Shown here: piece after piece, positions 47,045 to 59,981 of the stretch
Layout of the letters: every line of letters begins with the position of its first letter
How positions within the stretch are numbered: the stretch's first letter is position 1
Assembly: GCF_022201045.2 (NCBI RefSeq)
Contig: NC_068558.1
Coordinates: 41,497,501 to 41,561,500 of the forward strand
Direction: 5' to 3'
Origin: Citrus sinensis
Taxonomy: Eukaryota > Streptophyta > Magnoliopsida > Sapindales > Rutaceae
Length of the DNA: 64,000 nucleotides
Translations under genes and position numbers: made by a program
Notes under the pieces: model-generated
What the model saw: only the letters and a program-made list of their open reading frames with translations
Databases searched by the model: none
What the model was told of the DNA's origin: nothing

Positions 47045-50000
47045 TCATTACCTTGACCTGAGCAACATCTAGTAATAGAGAGGAGGGAGACAATGCAGAG
47101 AGGCCAGCAGGCATCAGATGGTAAATTCAGCCGGCATTGCGTAGTGCGCCACAGCTTCATACTGCGAAGCAAACATTATTCCATTTAATCTCAATAACAC
47201 TTGAATGATTTTCTCATCAATCAATGATGTTGGTAGGCGTTTTGAAGATTCATATTGTAGAAATACTGAGATTATGGTGGGTCTATATGGTTGGTTCTGA
47301 GTATCTGTGGGATTCTTGTCAACCAATGAGCGAGATGGATTTCTTGCCCCCTCGGCGTTTCGGTTAATTATTACTAAATTGAGTGTAATTTTTTCAGCTA
47401 ATTGGACAGTCTCTCATGAAAAACTTGCTTTGCAAGTGTACCTGCCACTTAGGGATGGCAAAAATCCCCACGGGGACCGGTATTCTCGGTGATTTTCCCC
47501 ATTCGGGGAAGATATGAGGATAATTTAATACCCAATTTCTTATTCGGGGAAAGGACGGGGAAATTTTTTTACCCAATTTCTTATTCGGGGAAGGGACGGA
47601 GATGAGGTGGAATCCCTATCCCCTACTCATTTCTCCATTTTAATTTTTAATTAATTTTTATTTTTTAAAATTACTAGTAAATAAATAATAAAATTTGAAT
47701 TATAAAATTATAAGTATTGGTAAAAATAAAAAATATCAAAATATTTATATTATTAAACTTTTAGGCCTAATTAACTAATTAAAGTTCTAAATTTTTATTT
47801 AGGACATTAAAAAGACTGGACAGATTCTATTAGTCCAAAATTTTTGTTTTAATTTTAATATTCATTAAATATTTTAAATTTAAATTTATTTTTTATTTAT
47901 TTTTAGATGTTATAATTGCCCACAGTAAATTACAATTTTAATATCTAATCTAATCTAATATTTGCTTCGACTTAACTATTGTGTTGTAAAGGAAATAGTT
48001 CACATTTATAAAGTGCCCACGCCACTATTGAAAAGTTAATTTTGAATATAAATTTAATTTTATTTGTTACAATTTTGTATTAGACTATTAATTTATTCAT
48101 GATAGTTTGTATCTCTTGTATGCTGCGTTACTTACTAATTTAATGTATGTGACTTTTGTAATGGATATTAATGTAAGATATATTTCGAACTTTACTTTTA
48201 TTTGAATTTTTTTTAATATGATTAACTCAAAATAAAAAAAATTGTATTAGTTATTCGGGGATCGGAGATCACCTGCTATTATTCGGGGAGGGGATGGGGA
48301 GCCTCTTAAATAATTCTGACGGGAACGGTAAGGAGATGGGGACATACACAAAATATTGGAGATGAGTACGGAGAGATTGGTCCCCTCCCCTCCCCTCCCC
48401 ATTGCCATCCCTACTGCCACTCCACTTCCCATGGATGAACAATAAACAAGTTCCTCTAGAATCAGATGTATCTTGCCACCTGTTAGTTGTCAACTTGTTA
48501 CCTTTCAATCTTCTTTCCCGACCTTTTCTCCATCCTTCTAGTGAAAAAATAAGGTTGAATTATGCTGGTAATGCCTTCTTTTATTAAGTTTGACCGATGT
48601 AAGGTTAAAATTATGAGTCCATCCATACCACACCATGTAGGTGATAATGCCTGTTGCAGCCTTTTGCAATCGGACCTCTGTTACAACCCGATGGAGATGT
48701 TTGCCCCGTAAGGCATAAGACGACTCAATATTTAGATCATTGGAGGATGTTTAAAATTAGGTTGTTGTTTTACGGAGTTGGAATCCTACCCGGTGGAATA
48801 TGCAGGTAATTATGGCAGAACAGGTGAGTCTGGTCTTTCATAATAGAATGATAGATGGAACTGCCAAAGGCACACCCCTTGATCCCCAAAAATGACTGTC
48901 TATTCCACACAAATTAGTTGATATCCTCATAAGGTCATATGCAAAATAACATTATAGTAATATGCTAAACAACATTATTATAAGAGCATTATTAAAATAT
49001 ACTTCAAATAAATTTTATTTTTTATTTAAAGAGTCCGATCAATATTAAGGACTCTAAGAAATATTCTAATTAAAAATTTTCAAATAGGATATACTTCTCT
49101 CTCCAAAATTATCAAATAAAATTTTCCTTTTCTATTAATATTATATTATTTTGATTGGAGATAGAGAAATGCTATTAATTACTATTTTATTTTTCCTTTC
49201 ACAAAAATAACTACTTTTTTTTTGTTCTAATGGCTTTTTTTTCCCACCCTATTAATATCATTAAACTCATGCACATCTCAATGCAAATTTAATATCACTC
49301 ATTTTTCATTTAACTTCATCAAAGTGGATCAATTTGATCATCCAACATTCTAAAAAAAAATTCCTAATTCATTTCAATTCATTGAACCATCTACATCACT
49401 AATGACTTAATTTATAAAGAGTTAAAAATACTTGAAGAAAATGGAGATTCATTAAATTTGTTGAAGGGAAAATAAATAGAGATTCATTAAACTTGTTGAA
49501 GGAAAAAGTTGAGGGTAATTGAAATTGAATAAGTGATAAAATAGAAGATAATTAAATTTGTTGAGAATCAATAGAAAATAGTTAAATTTAGCGAAGAAAA
49601 AGATTTGATTAAAATAAAATTAACTTGTTTTTATTTGAAAAGTCTTTTTAAAAGAATTTACTTTTCCTCCTTATTTGAAGAACAAAATTAAGAGAGTTTT
49701 TCGGTGACACTTTCAAAATTTGAAAGAAAAAAAAGAGAGAGAGAGAAAGAGTTAACATACCTTAAGATTAAAACATGCTTAAAGTGGAAGCAATTGATTT
49801 AAAATCCAATAAACAGCAAAGGAAACTGCATTGATAAACGCTATACCAAAAAGCCCCACTCCCCACTAGCCACAGTTTCAAGATTTTAGCAAGCCATAGA
49901 TAACAGCTAACAAAATAGTACATTCATTACTTTAAAGTTTCTACTCTATGAGTTCATTTCAATAACAAGCTTACGGGAGCCACTTTCAGCCAAAAAACTT

Positions 50001-50200
50001 AAAAAAAAGGAGGTAAAAATTATAAAAAGAAAAAAAGGAGAGGGAAAAAAGGAGGGGGGAAGAAGGCATGGCTTTTATGACACATGGTTACATGCAAGCT
50101 CGTATCAACCAAAGTACAAGATACAAACTTGTAAGGAGAAACCAATAAACATATCAAAACCCATGCCAACATGCATAAGAACTAGTTACAGCCTGAGATG
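47045..50200. other. PIG-S 3' region and intergenic DNA
   Basis: The left part is the PIG-S 3' UTR, interrupted or followed by the hAT-type element. At 48.9-49.8 kb there is AT-rich sequence with repeated GATTCATTAAA/TTGTTGAAGG phrases and a GA-rich run near 49725-49750. At 49.8-50.2 kb lies the 3' UTR of the minus-strand SAM-domain gene. No further gene was found. Confidence 0.5.
47450..48413. mobile_element. Non-autonomous hAT-type transposon with 8-bp target duplication
   Basis: The terminal inverted repeats are TAGGGATGGCAA on the left and the same 12 bases inverted on the right. GC-rich subterminal blocks follow (CGGGGA repeats on the left, CCCCTCCCC repeats on the right). The 8-bp direct repeat CTGCCACT flanks it exactly (47442-47449 and 48414-48421). 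These are hAT hallmarks. The 964-bp element has an AT-rich core and no transposase frame. Confidence 0.9.
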
Positions 50201-53200
50201 TTAGGCTCTGGATTCCAATGCCAAGAGTATCTTCTTTCTCGGGCCCTGAAACCAACAATATGAATAAAAAATCTTCTATTAATCATTGCAAAGTAAAGAA
50301 CAAATAACTGTAATAGATTGAAAATCAGGTATGGCAAAACATCCAAAAGCACATGAAGGCAGCTCACTGCCAAGTAGTTGATTCACAGAGTTAGACTACT
50401 AGCCAAATTTGTCAACTAATTTCGATTGAATCTAACAGCATTCAATTTCAAGCATTCTCCATGTGTAGCCAAGAGAAAAAATATACCCAAAAATCATGTT
50501 ATATTCATCAACTCTTGATCAGGTTAAAAGACACTGATACCTAAGGACATGCATCCCATTTAAAAGGGAGAAATCCCAACCCTGACTGGTCCAGCGTAGG
50601 CAGCAGGCAAAATCATAAAATGGGATTACTCTAGGCCAACCAGTCGCACTATAATTCTATTGTTGTGTGCACATTCTTACATCTATATAATGTATCTACT
50701 TTTGTATTATTATTTTTTTTTAAAGGAGAAGAAATAATGTATCTACTTAAATATCTATATTCAGGTACAAGTTTATCACATATGAACACAACATAGTACA
50801 AAGATAAAGATAGGTGCAACTTTTACATTCTAAAAAAGATTCTCGTCCTTCTTAAAGACCAAAAGGTCCAACTCAAGAAATCGAATCTAGAAGATTTCAC
50901 CAATCCCCTGCGCCTATTTTCTTGTGGTATCATTATATTTATTTCCATGATAATTGAAGGGATGGAAAAATAAGCGAGTCCAAACAATTGAATCCATAAC
51001 TAATCATCAGCATAAATACACCAAAAGATATTAAAACAATGTGTACTGTTATTACAGAACTAAAAAAGGGAGTACAGTTAAATTTTCAAAACTAGTCATA
51101 TTTTCCAAAATAAAGACATCATTTGTGGAACCAATACAATTTAGTATTTGGACAAATATGGATCGCCCTGACAATTAATAAAATGAACATGCATTGTCCA
51201 CATATCATGATAACAGAACAGGAACTCCAATGGACATATTCAAACATGGTTTCAAAAAATTGACTCCTAGTTCTTAAATGACATGATTGACTAACACGTC
51301 CTTGGCAGGGAACCCAAAAAATAAATCTTCAAATTCTCCTATTACATCTAAACAGGAAGCTTCTTGTATTCTGTAAATTATTGCACTGAGATTGAAATCT
51401 ATTTAAAAAAAAAATTACATATTGCATGTGAGTTTGGGAATTTACCATAGGTATTCCTAAGGCCTTGAGATCCTCATCGGTCATGTGTAAAAGGGCTGTC
51501 ATATCAACCTGCAGAAGGAGTGGGTCTTAAAAGTAGTAGAAATCCCTAGGATAATGATTGGAAATAACAAGTAAAAATAAAACACAATAAGCAGAAGAAT
51601 GCAGTAGGTTTACATACCTCCTCTGCTTGAAACGTAATGGAATACTTCTCAAGACCCAATGATCGCAGAAAACCATCCACGGATGTCTCAGCCTGAATGA
51701 AAAGATGCAGGCTTAGAATTTCTGAGACAAAAAGAAGGAACAGAAAATACGTGCACATCCGTAGATCTAACTAATACACTGGGAAGCTAAGACCTCAGTT
51801 GAAGAGTCCAAACTTAGGTGCGAGGGAGGTGAAAAGACATGCTTAATTTGACCTATTTTACGAAAAACTATTTAAATTTCATACAGACAGACATGTGAAC
51901 CCTTTTTTTCCTCGTCTATTCCTCAAAATTTATTTAAGACATATCAAACTTAAATCAAGCCTCATTCCAACAGTCCAAATAACTTAGCCTACCATTCTTC
52001 TCTTCAAATATCTGGGAAAATACTGGGCTGCTTACTTCATTCAACATTGGAAGAACACATAAAAAGCTCTAGAAAACATAACTATATTAGCAAGGTAAAT
52101 GGGTGGTGCTTCTAATATGTTTCTTCAGGAAACAATAAGCATTTCACACTTCTGTGCGCTACATGCAAATACAAAAAAAAAAAAAAAATGAAACTTACAG
52201 TGTAGCCTCAAGAAAAATTGGCTTGAAATTCTCACCTAAACATGGCCAAAATCTAACCTAAAACAGGATTCTTCCTTACAGCTCTTAGAAATGAATGTAG
52301 AGAACTAATATAAAAAGGAAAGCAGAAAATTTATGCCTTTTGCTGATCTTTCTTTTTAGAAGCTGGAACAGCAATTCTTTTGGACTCTGGTTCAGGAGCT
52401 TCAACGGCTACACTCTTTCTGGCCAGTTTGGCAGCCTCCAATTTTGGTTTAGGCGGATCAGAGTTCACTGGCTGTGAATTCATTGTCCCAGATAACTTTT
52501 CACGAAGATCCCGCACGCCTGAAAGATGCCCCTTTCCACTTTGAGATACTTGCTGTAGACTCTTCTTTTGAAGTTTCAAACGAAGATCTCGAACACCAAC
52601 TATGCGATCTTCACAAGCCATTAACACACAGTCAAAACCAATTAGAGATGATATTAGTTGCATCCAAGAATAGCAGCAATTTTTAGTTCCAGGTTCACAA
52701 TCAATCCATACTTGAAGCGTTTGGTTCATCATCAGTGTAAAGATCATGCTCCCACTTGTCAGCTTGCCTTTGCCTGCAAAATATATCATTAGTTCATTAC
52801 AATGACACGATTATGAAGTCTCAAAAAAAAAAAAAAATCACAGAAACTAACCACCAAAACAAGATTATTTAAATACTATAGTTACTTAAAAGAATTTTGA
52901 GCCTTCAAGGGAACACAATATGATACTATCACCAGTCGTTCAAAAGTGAAAAACTCATACCTTACAAGCAAACTCTTAAACTTCAGGAAGCAAGAGCCAG
53001 ACCAATTTACAGAATAAGACCCAGATCCTAAATTGTAAAACCCAATAATCTCATAACTAAAATATTAATGTGAACTAATTTTCTAAGCTTCTACACGTAT
53101 CTGATACATAAAGGAAATCAGCACAGCTACAATAGGTAACTGTGAAGTAAAACTCAGTTTCAAATTGAACAAAGCAATTGCAATAAATCACATTAGATTA

Positions 53201-53318
53201 AAATTACGAACCTTTTGCCAGTGATTGATCGCCTACGAGTAGAATCACCGACGGAATTACCGTTGAGACGCTCCTTAACCGACTGTTTCGCCGCAGCTTC
53301 CACTCGATCAGCATACAT
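50201..53318 (-). CDS. SAM (sterile alpha motif) domain protein
   Basis: Six exons on the minus strand give 207 residues: 53318-53212, 52773-52712, 52608-52337, 51692-51618, 51508-51446 and 50245-50201. The N-terminal half is basic and polar (SVKERLNGNSVGDSTRRR, then two RDLR repeats, VRDLRLKLQKK and VRDLREKLSG). The C-terminal SAM domain, about 60 residues, runs from SVDGFLRSLGLEKYSITF through LLHMTDEDLKALGIPMGPR to KKILLAL. SAM domains form homo- or hetero-oligomers and sometimes bind RNA; the partner is unknown. Joining exon 3 to the SAM exons requires a GC donor (AAAAG|GCATAA). If that intron is kept, translation stops one codon later and the SAM domain is lost. I recall the Arabidopsis counterpart as At3g07170. 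Confidence 0.88.
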
Positions 53319-53332
53319 CTTTTATCTAAATT

Positions 53333-53348
53333 AAAACCCTAACCCTAG
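53333..53348. promoter_or_regulatory. Telo-box-type motif in the SAM gene leader
   Basis: AAAACCCTAACCCTAG lies 15 bp upstream of the SAM gene start codon. AAACCCTAA telo-boxes are common in the promoters and leaders of growth-related plant genes. Confidence 0.55.
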
Positions 53349-53714
53349 TTTGGCCAAAAATTGAAGAATAATTTGAAATTCTAGAGAGATGGAACCAAAG
53401 CTGTCAGCGTAAGTAAATGCAAAGCAATAAGTTTTCAGATATTTTAAACGAGAGAGAAAAAGTGAAATTAATTAGCCAAATTGTTTTTCAACGCATTCTC
53501 TGTAAACTTGAAAAATTGGAGAAGCATAAGGGATTTCACTATCCACTACTTCGGCTTTCGAGACGCGGGTGGATGTTAAAGAAAGACAGGGATATTTTCG
53601 GAATTTAAAGTTTTCGCTGCCCGAACCCGATTGCGTTGCGGATCGGGGCAGTTGCACTTGTTTTTGGAAATTGCAGCAATAGAGGGAAACCTACTCTTTT
53701 TTCAAAGAAATGAA

Positions 53715-54492
53715 GGGTGCGTTTCGTATCATTTTTTAACTGAGCGTTTTTCGTTTTACAAAAATAATAAAATTGAAAATACATTTGGTCGGACATTTCA
53801 TTTCTATAATGAGAAATTATGGAGAATGAAATATTTTTATTCTTTAATTTTTCTTAACAAATGCAAAGATCACAATATTTGTGTTATCTAAATTTTGTTT
53901 TTCTATCCTACATGCAATTAACGTATGGGACTACATTTTGGTGACTTTTGTGACTTTTTACCACTAAAAAGTCGTGGGCCTCGAAAAGATGTTAAATACA
54001 AACATGATACTTTAATTTAAAAATGACAAATACATAGTAGATTTGTTATGTATACAATAATTTGGTTAAAAAATACTTTAATATAAAATAATAAATATTT
54101 TTTTGAAATAATTATGGATATTCTATAAATTATTCTATAATATTTTATTTAATAAAACTTTGTAACAATATAAAAACTCATAATTTTATATTAATATTTA
54201 TTACTACATTATTTTACTTGTTTATTCATTTTTGCAAAAGTATCTAAAATAACAAGAAGATAAATTTAAAATTAACGCATTTCATATAACTATTCTAAAA
54301 TAATTTTCATAAAAATTATGTCAAATAAATTTTCAAACAAACTACCAAACACATTTTTACTATTTTTCATTTTTAGATTTTAATTTTAAAACAAATTACC
54401 AAATGCGTTTACATCTTCACAAAAAACTAATCCTTCTTATCTTCTAAATGAAAACTAAAAAAACCATTTGAAAAATAATACCAAACACACCC
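53715..54492. mobile_element. Non-autonomous DNA transposon (MITE-like)
   Basis: The left end GGGTGCGTTTCGTATCATTT and the right end (other strand GGGTGTGTTTGGTATTATTT) are inverted copies. The GGGTGTGTTTGGTA pattern is frequent in plant hAT and Harbinger MITEs. I could not find a clean target-site duplication, so the superfamily is open. There is no coding capacity. Confidence 0.6.
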
Positions 54493-55316
54493 AAAAATAC
54501 CCACGAGGGAGCAACTCATTCTTTCATGCCCTAATATACATTGAGGTTAAATATTTTTGGGCTACAGGCGGAAATGATTAGGGTAGTTTTTCAATTATTT
54601 TATGAAACATTTTCAATTATTTTTTGTTTTAACAAATATATCCACGAAACATTATATATCTTTTTAAAATTAAAGTGAAGATATATTAAAATTCAATTCT
54701 CATTTCAAATTTACGACATGTGCGTATTTCATCATATCATAAAAGATTATGATAAATGAGCTTAAAATATAAAGGTGAAAATAAATAAAGAAGAAAAGAC
54801 TTCTCAAAAAAAATAATTCTACCGCCACAATTACTTATACAAATTAATATGATATAACATAATTAATTAATTAATTAAGAATTTAAACAATAAAACAATC
54901 TGTCCTGACAAATAGCAAAGAAAGTTTCAAATATTGTATTGGATTTACATGCTGTATCCAATGTAACAATCTCTCCTCAGATAAAGAGGATGTAAAAAGT
55001 AATAAACGCACCGTACATTGTCCTTTACAATTGTTGGTGGTTTAGAGAAAGAAAAAAGAAAACCGAACAGGGGAAGAATTGGATCTTCATGGGAGCTGAA
55101 ATTCTCCATTTCCATTCATTATCATAGTCTTAGCTTTGAACAGTGCAATATTCCCTCATAAAAGAATAGAAAAAAAAAACCCAGCATAAGACAAATAATT
55201 GTTGGAAGATAAATGGATATGTTATATGTTTGTCTTCATATGATCTGTACGCAGATTCTTTCGAAACTTTAGACCATAGATACGGAACTGGATATTCATA
55301 TAACACTAATCCTCTT

Positions 55317-58300
55317 TTAGCCACCGAGAAGGCCAAAGAAGGGATTTGTCATTGCAGACCTTAATAAGGAACCAGCTGCGTTTAACCTTTCCATGTCAAG
55401 TTTGTCGCTAGGAAGATGCAAGAAATCACCCCCTTCAGTTTTCTCAAATCCACAAAGCTCAAGAAACTCAATTCCTCCTTTCATACTCCCAACCCTATCC
55501 TGTTTCGAAATGGTAAAAGAAGATATTATTGAGAATAATCATGACGATAACATAGAAAAGCTGCTAATCGCGTTTACAAAAAGCATTCTCAGAGAAAAGA
55601 ACAAAAAGATGTATTCAGTAAATTATAACCATCCAGGGTTAGAAAAAAGTCTCCATGAGCAATCTACTTTTATTGCCTAGCAGCTGTGGAATAGATGGGT
55701 CCCGTGCAGTGCCTGAAAGAAAACATGCGACTTTCAAGAAACGTATGCCGCCTCAATTAATAAAGGTGAGGACTCTTTGCTAGGCATCCTTGTGATCAAA
55801 TGTGTTATTTCTCTACCAATTGCCATTTTATATGCTCATAATACCCCTATCGGTCTAATAAAGTAAAGTTTGATAGAACAAACACAATGCTTTGTATCAG
55901 TTGATGAAATATGTGATAATAACTAAACCTAAAAGTTTCATTGAATCTGAAGAAACTAGGACCTAGAAGGAGTCAAAAATGTAGGGTGGTTAAAATACAA
56001 CATTTCACTGATTCTAAAGGTCACCATACAGTTCATTCACATACAAATGCCAGGAAGAGTGCTTTACCTGAAATAATGGGTTGCCAAGTCGAATCTTCCT
56101 ATATTTTTCCTCATTGGGATTCTTTACAATGTTTCCAACATAAATCAAAAGAGTTTGAAAGGCCCTTTTTACTCTGGCATCATCCTCCTAGACCCAAAAT
56201 CAAAAAATAAATATGTTGAACTGGAGAAGCTTTTGATAGTAATTAGTGAACATGTCCAAATCAAGACTATTAAGTAATACTAAGCAGCATATTAAATTCT
56301 CAGTTCATGAGGATGGAAATTTTTAGAGACTTAAAAATGACCTAGAAAATCTCAGGTTCATAGTCTATTTTTAAATATAGAATTCCAGTTAATTGGGGTT
56401 TCTGTTTCAATTGGATGTCTTCAAACACTTTCTGTAAACTGTGCTTATGCATGAATTTCATGCAATTCAATTGCAAATTTAATCTATCTTACAGAATTCA
56501 CCATTATTTTTAATGAATTTCTTTATGTAGCCTTATAGCCAAACGCATTACTGACTTTTCGGCTCTTCTGCTTGTTAAAAAATAAAGATAAAGATGGTAT
56601 TTCTAATACCTTATGATTGCGCCTGAGAGACCTTAAACATTCTCTCATTTTCTCAGCCTTTGTGATAGTCATAACAGGCAAAGAGGTCTACAATTTTAAC
56701 AGGATAAGAAAAACACATCAATGTCAGCATATGTTTAGGCCAGATAGAAATTCCATGTATATAAGATTTTTCTTCCAACCTTACCATTTTATCCTGTACA
56801 ATAGGCTTTGAAGGATTTAAAGTTACGGGGTTTTCTGATGGGAATCCAAGCTGCCGCCTTCTTTCTACCTGTGAAGACATACCCACAATTCTTGGGAGTC
56901 ACACGACAGTTTTGAGAACACTAAGATTTTTGGAACGGCTGTTGCTTAAAATAAGAAACATAAAAATGCAGAGTCAATTTTAGCATAGATTTTCAAAGAT
57001 TATTTACAATTTTACATCACTGATTCCAGATGCTTTAATAGTGTAATCAGTCCTCTAGAACAGTTAATTAAGTTTTTACCCATGACTTTAAAATCTCTCT
57101 GGTCCACTATTATCCAATTGAAAAATTTTCAAATATTTACTTTTCTAGAATATTTTTCTCATGAAATTTCTTTGTTTCTTTGGGAAGGGTCACTAGTTAT
57201 GAAACAGTCATGATTAGCATTACTTTTTTCAAAAAATTGACAGAGAATCAATGTTGTTAACCTTGGCTCATAAGTTAAAGGAGAAAGGTTTTCAAAGTCT
57301 CAAGTACAAATACCAAAACTCTTATCTGGTATGCTTGAGATCTCATCTTCAAGCAGTCAAAGCAAAATATATAAAAAACTGTGATAAATAACTAACAAAC
57401 ACCTTATCTGCTTCTATTTTCTGACGAATTTTCTGCCTTGCTCTTTTCACTTCCTCTTTCTCAGCTTTCCTCGTGGCTAAGAAGCTGAGAAACAGATTGC
57501 ATCCAAAAGTAGGAAAGAATAGGATATGTTAAAAATGAAATGGATAAAGTATCCATGACATGGCATACAAACAGCAGTTACTGGAATAAGACAGACCGTT
57601 GCCTTTCATTTTCCGCAGCAGTTAGATTTGCCTCAAGTAACTCCTTACCTGCATGTATTCTTTGCTGTAACCGATGTAGCACCTAGGTAAGCAACATCTA
57701 AAACCTTGAGAGGAGGAAGCAGTTAACAACCAAAATAATGGAAATGCTACCATAGGCGAAACACTAATCAGAACTCCAAAATAGACGTAAATGCCAGATT
57801 GATGTTCACAGGGCAAGTAGTAATGAAATGTGGCTCAATAAAGACAAATCTAGGTAACAGCATTATTATCCTCAAAATATTATAAAATGAGTTATGCAAA
57901 TCAGTCAGAAGGCTTGGCGGTCAAAGCAATCCTAAAAGTAAACACTCTTAATGATTTGAAAATGTCCACAAATTAGCAGAATCTTCATGTAGTGGAATTC
58001 GTACCATTATTATTCACAATAACATCTCTATATATAGAGAGCATCTAGCATTATTTTTTGGGTTTTGCTCCATGGAAGCAGAAAACATATGATCCAGATG
58101 ATATTCAACACTGGCAAAATCTCAATTAGATATCCTTATTCTATAGAAGGATACAGAACATTAGCTTCTATGGACCAAATTATGATCGCATAATCTCAAC
58201 AATATTCCTAGGAAACAAAATGGGAACATACAAATTAGAGAATGAAAATAGTGGCTTAAAGACTAAGCAAAAGTCTTATATTATTGAATTCTTTGGCATA

Positions 58301-59981
58301 CATATTTAGAGAGATAGGGAGCATGATTATGTCCCTGTCTGATTGCCTAAAATTATAAAGATTGCAGAAAACTATCATAGGACAATAGGGAGGAGTAGAC
58401 TACAAACTACCTTCTCGCTGTTGCTTTCCGGTTTCTTTTCTTCTTCTTTCCTCTGGTGAGCTCGATCCCTGAGAATGAAGAACAATAGTAGAAGTGAAAG
58501 GGGAGGGAGAGAGCTTATATGTTCAGAAGAAAATACAGGATCAATCTAGAAAACATTCAGAGTGTAAATATGCAAATGGACATAATGAGAGAAGAAGAAG
58601 CTGCAGAGTTTTTCATCAAAGAGTACTCTATTTGGGTGGGGGTGTTGGGGATGACCTTTTTTCCTGCGCTTTCTTTTCCACTTCTTCCATCATATGATCT
58701 GGCTGAGGAGATTCAATTTCAATGTTGACAGCTATCTGAAATGAATTGAACAGATGAGACAAATATCCAGTGATAGTTCGAAAAAGATAAGATCTTTCAA
58801 AGGTCATATGCTAGACTATTTAACTTATGAACCTAATTTTCCATCTTATCACATCTCGCGCTCCTTATATGAAAATGAAAGAATAGAAGCCATGGAAAAC
58901 TATGAAATGCTATTTGATGATTTGATAATTGATCAAACCATCAATTTGAGAGGTAGATGTGCAGATGAGAATTTATTTAACAGAGAAAAACCTCGATTCT
59001 ATATCATGACACAAAATCTAGGCATATGGAGCGCCATCATCTGCATAATAGCTTTGCTTAAGTATTACATTTCTCTAATTCTCAGGTCTACCAACCCCAA
59101 AATCACCATTGGAGTAAATAGTAAAAAACTATCATATTCAGAGAATATAATGTCCCAGTAATCAACCACATAAGTTATCATGTGTTTTAGAAGCCCTGAT
59201 CTGTCACTATATATCCAATAAAACACTTATGGTTCCAGTTCCCAGCTGCCTACCAGAACTGCAAATCCTGCTCTTAGTTCTCTTTGTCCAAATTGTAACA
59301 TCATTTCATAAACTAACTTTAATGTAGAGGAGCTAGCTCTTCTTCCCCACATCAATACAATAGATGAAGTAGTCATTTAGTTAGACCTTGCCTACGAGCA
59401 TACATCATTATGCAGTAGAATTCCCAAATGAAAAGAGAACAATTGGGACTGTAAAAAGATAGGAATGGGGAATTAGAAAGAAACAAAAGAATTTGCCAAG
59501 ATGAAAGATCATGTTCATACCAAAGGCATCTCATCGTCCTCAGCATCGTTCTCATGATCAACGATCCAATTTATAGCATCCTCAAGGCTACCATTGCCTG
59601 GAAAGAAAAGACAAAAAGAAAAATTCAATTTTTTGCATATGAAATTAAAAACAATTAGAAACTAATGTAATTTCCAAAGTCAATTTATATCCACAAAATA
59701 GGCCTAAGCACCAGAATAATGAAGCGCCCGCGCTGCTCGAGCAAGTGGGAATCCAAATCCTTCCAGTTCCTTGAGCAGTTTCTTGTCTACTTCCAAGACG
59801 GTCGTCTCTAAATGAAAGTACAAAATTGCTCGCTTTATTTAGAAAATATCAAATCTTAATGTCAAAGCAATCAACAATAGATTGATGTCTGTTTTAATTT
59901 TGAATCCAAACAAACAAATAGTAGCATTGAAATTGAAAGAAGCAACAAGCGATTCATATTCATACCGTGATCGGACGGCAT
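55317..59981 (-). CDS. UBA- and PUB-domain protein (UBX domain-containing protein 1-like), probable CDC48 cofactor
   Basis: Eleven exons on the minus strand join in phase to 319 residues: 59981-59966, 59807-59712, 59597-59521, 58735-58656, 58468-58411, 57682-57597, 57484-57403, 56868-56785, 56687-56610, 56187-56068 and 55499-55317. The N-terminus is a UBA domain (about 12-52; [20 protein letters not shown], then [11 protein letters not shown]) that binds ubiquitin. A charged, coiled-coil-like middle follows (about 75-175; [15 protein letters not shown]). A PUB domain (about 200-300; [44 protein letters not shown]) is the fold that grips the tail of the AAA ATPase p97/CDC48. It therefore probably links ubiquitylated clients to CDC48. 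I see no UBX domain despite the common database name. I recall Arabidopsis At1g04850 as similar. The 16-nt first coding exon is supported by phase. Confidence 0.9.

Larger units (their letters stand above)
53319..55316. other. SAM gene promoter, transposon and UBA-PUB 3' UTR
   Basis: The left end holds the SAM-gene leader and telo-box. The middle holds a MITE-like element (53715-54492). The right end (about 54900-55316) is the likely 3' UTR of the minus-strand UBA-PUB gene. Confidence 0.5.

Noticed and set aside
48231-48410. Gly/Arg-rich minus-strand frames at the GC-rich end of the hAT element
   Set aside because: They are produced by the repetitive CCCCTCCCC subterminal region, not by a gene.
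58754-59161. 135-codon plus-strand frame
   Set aside because: It lies in an intron of the minus-strand UBA-PUB gene and has no family resemblance.
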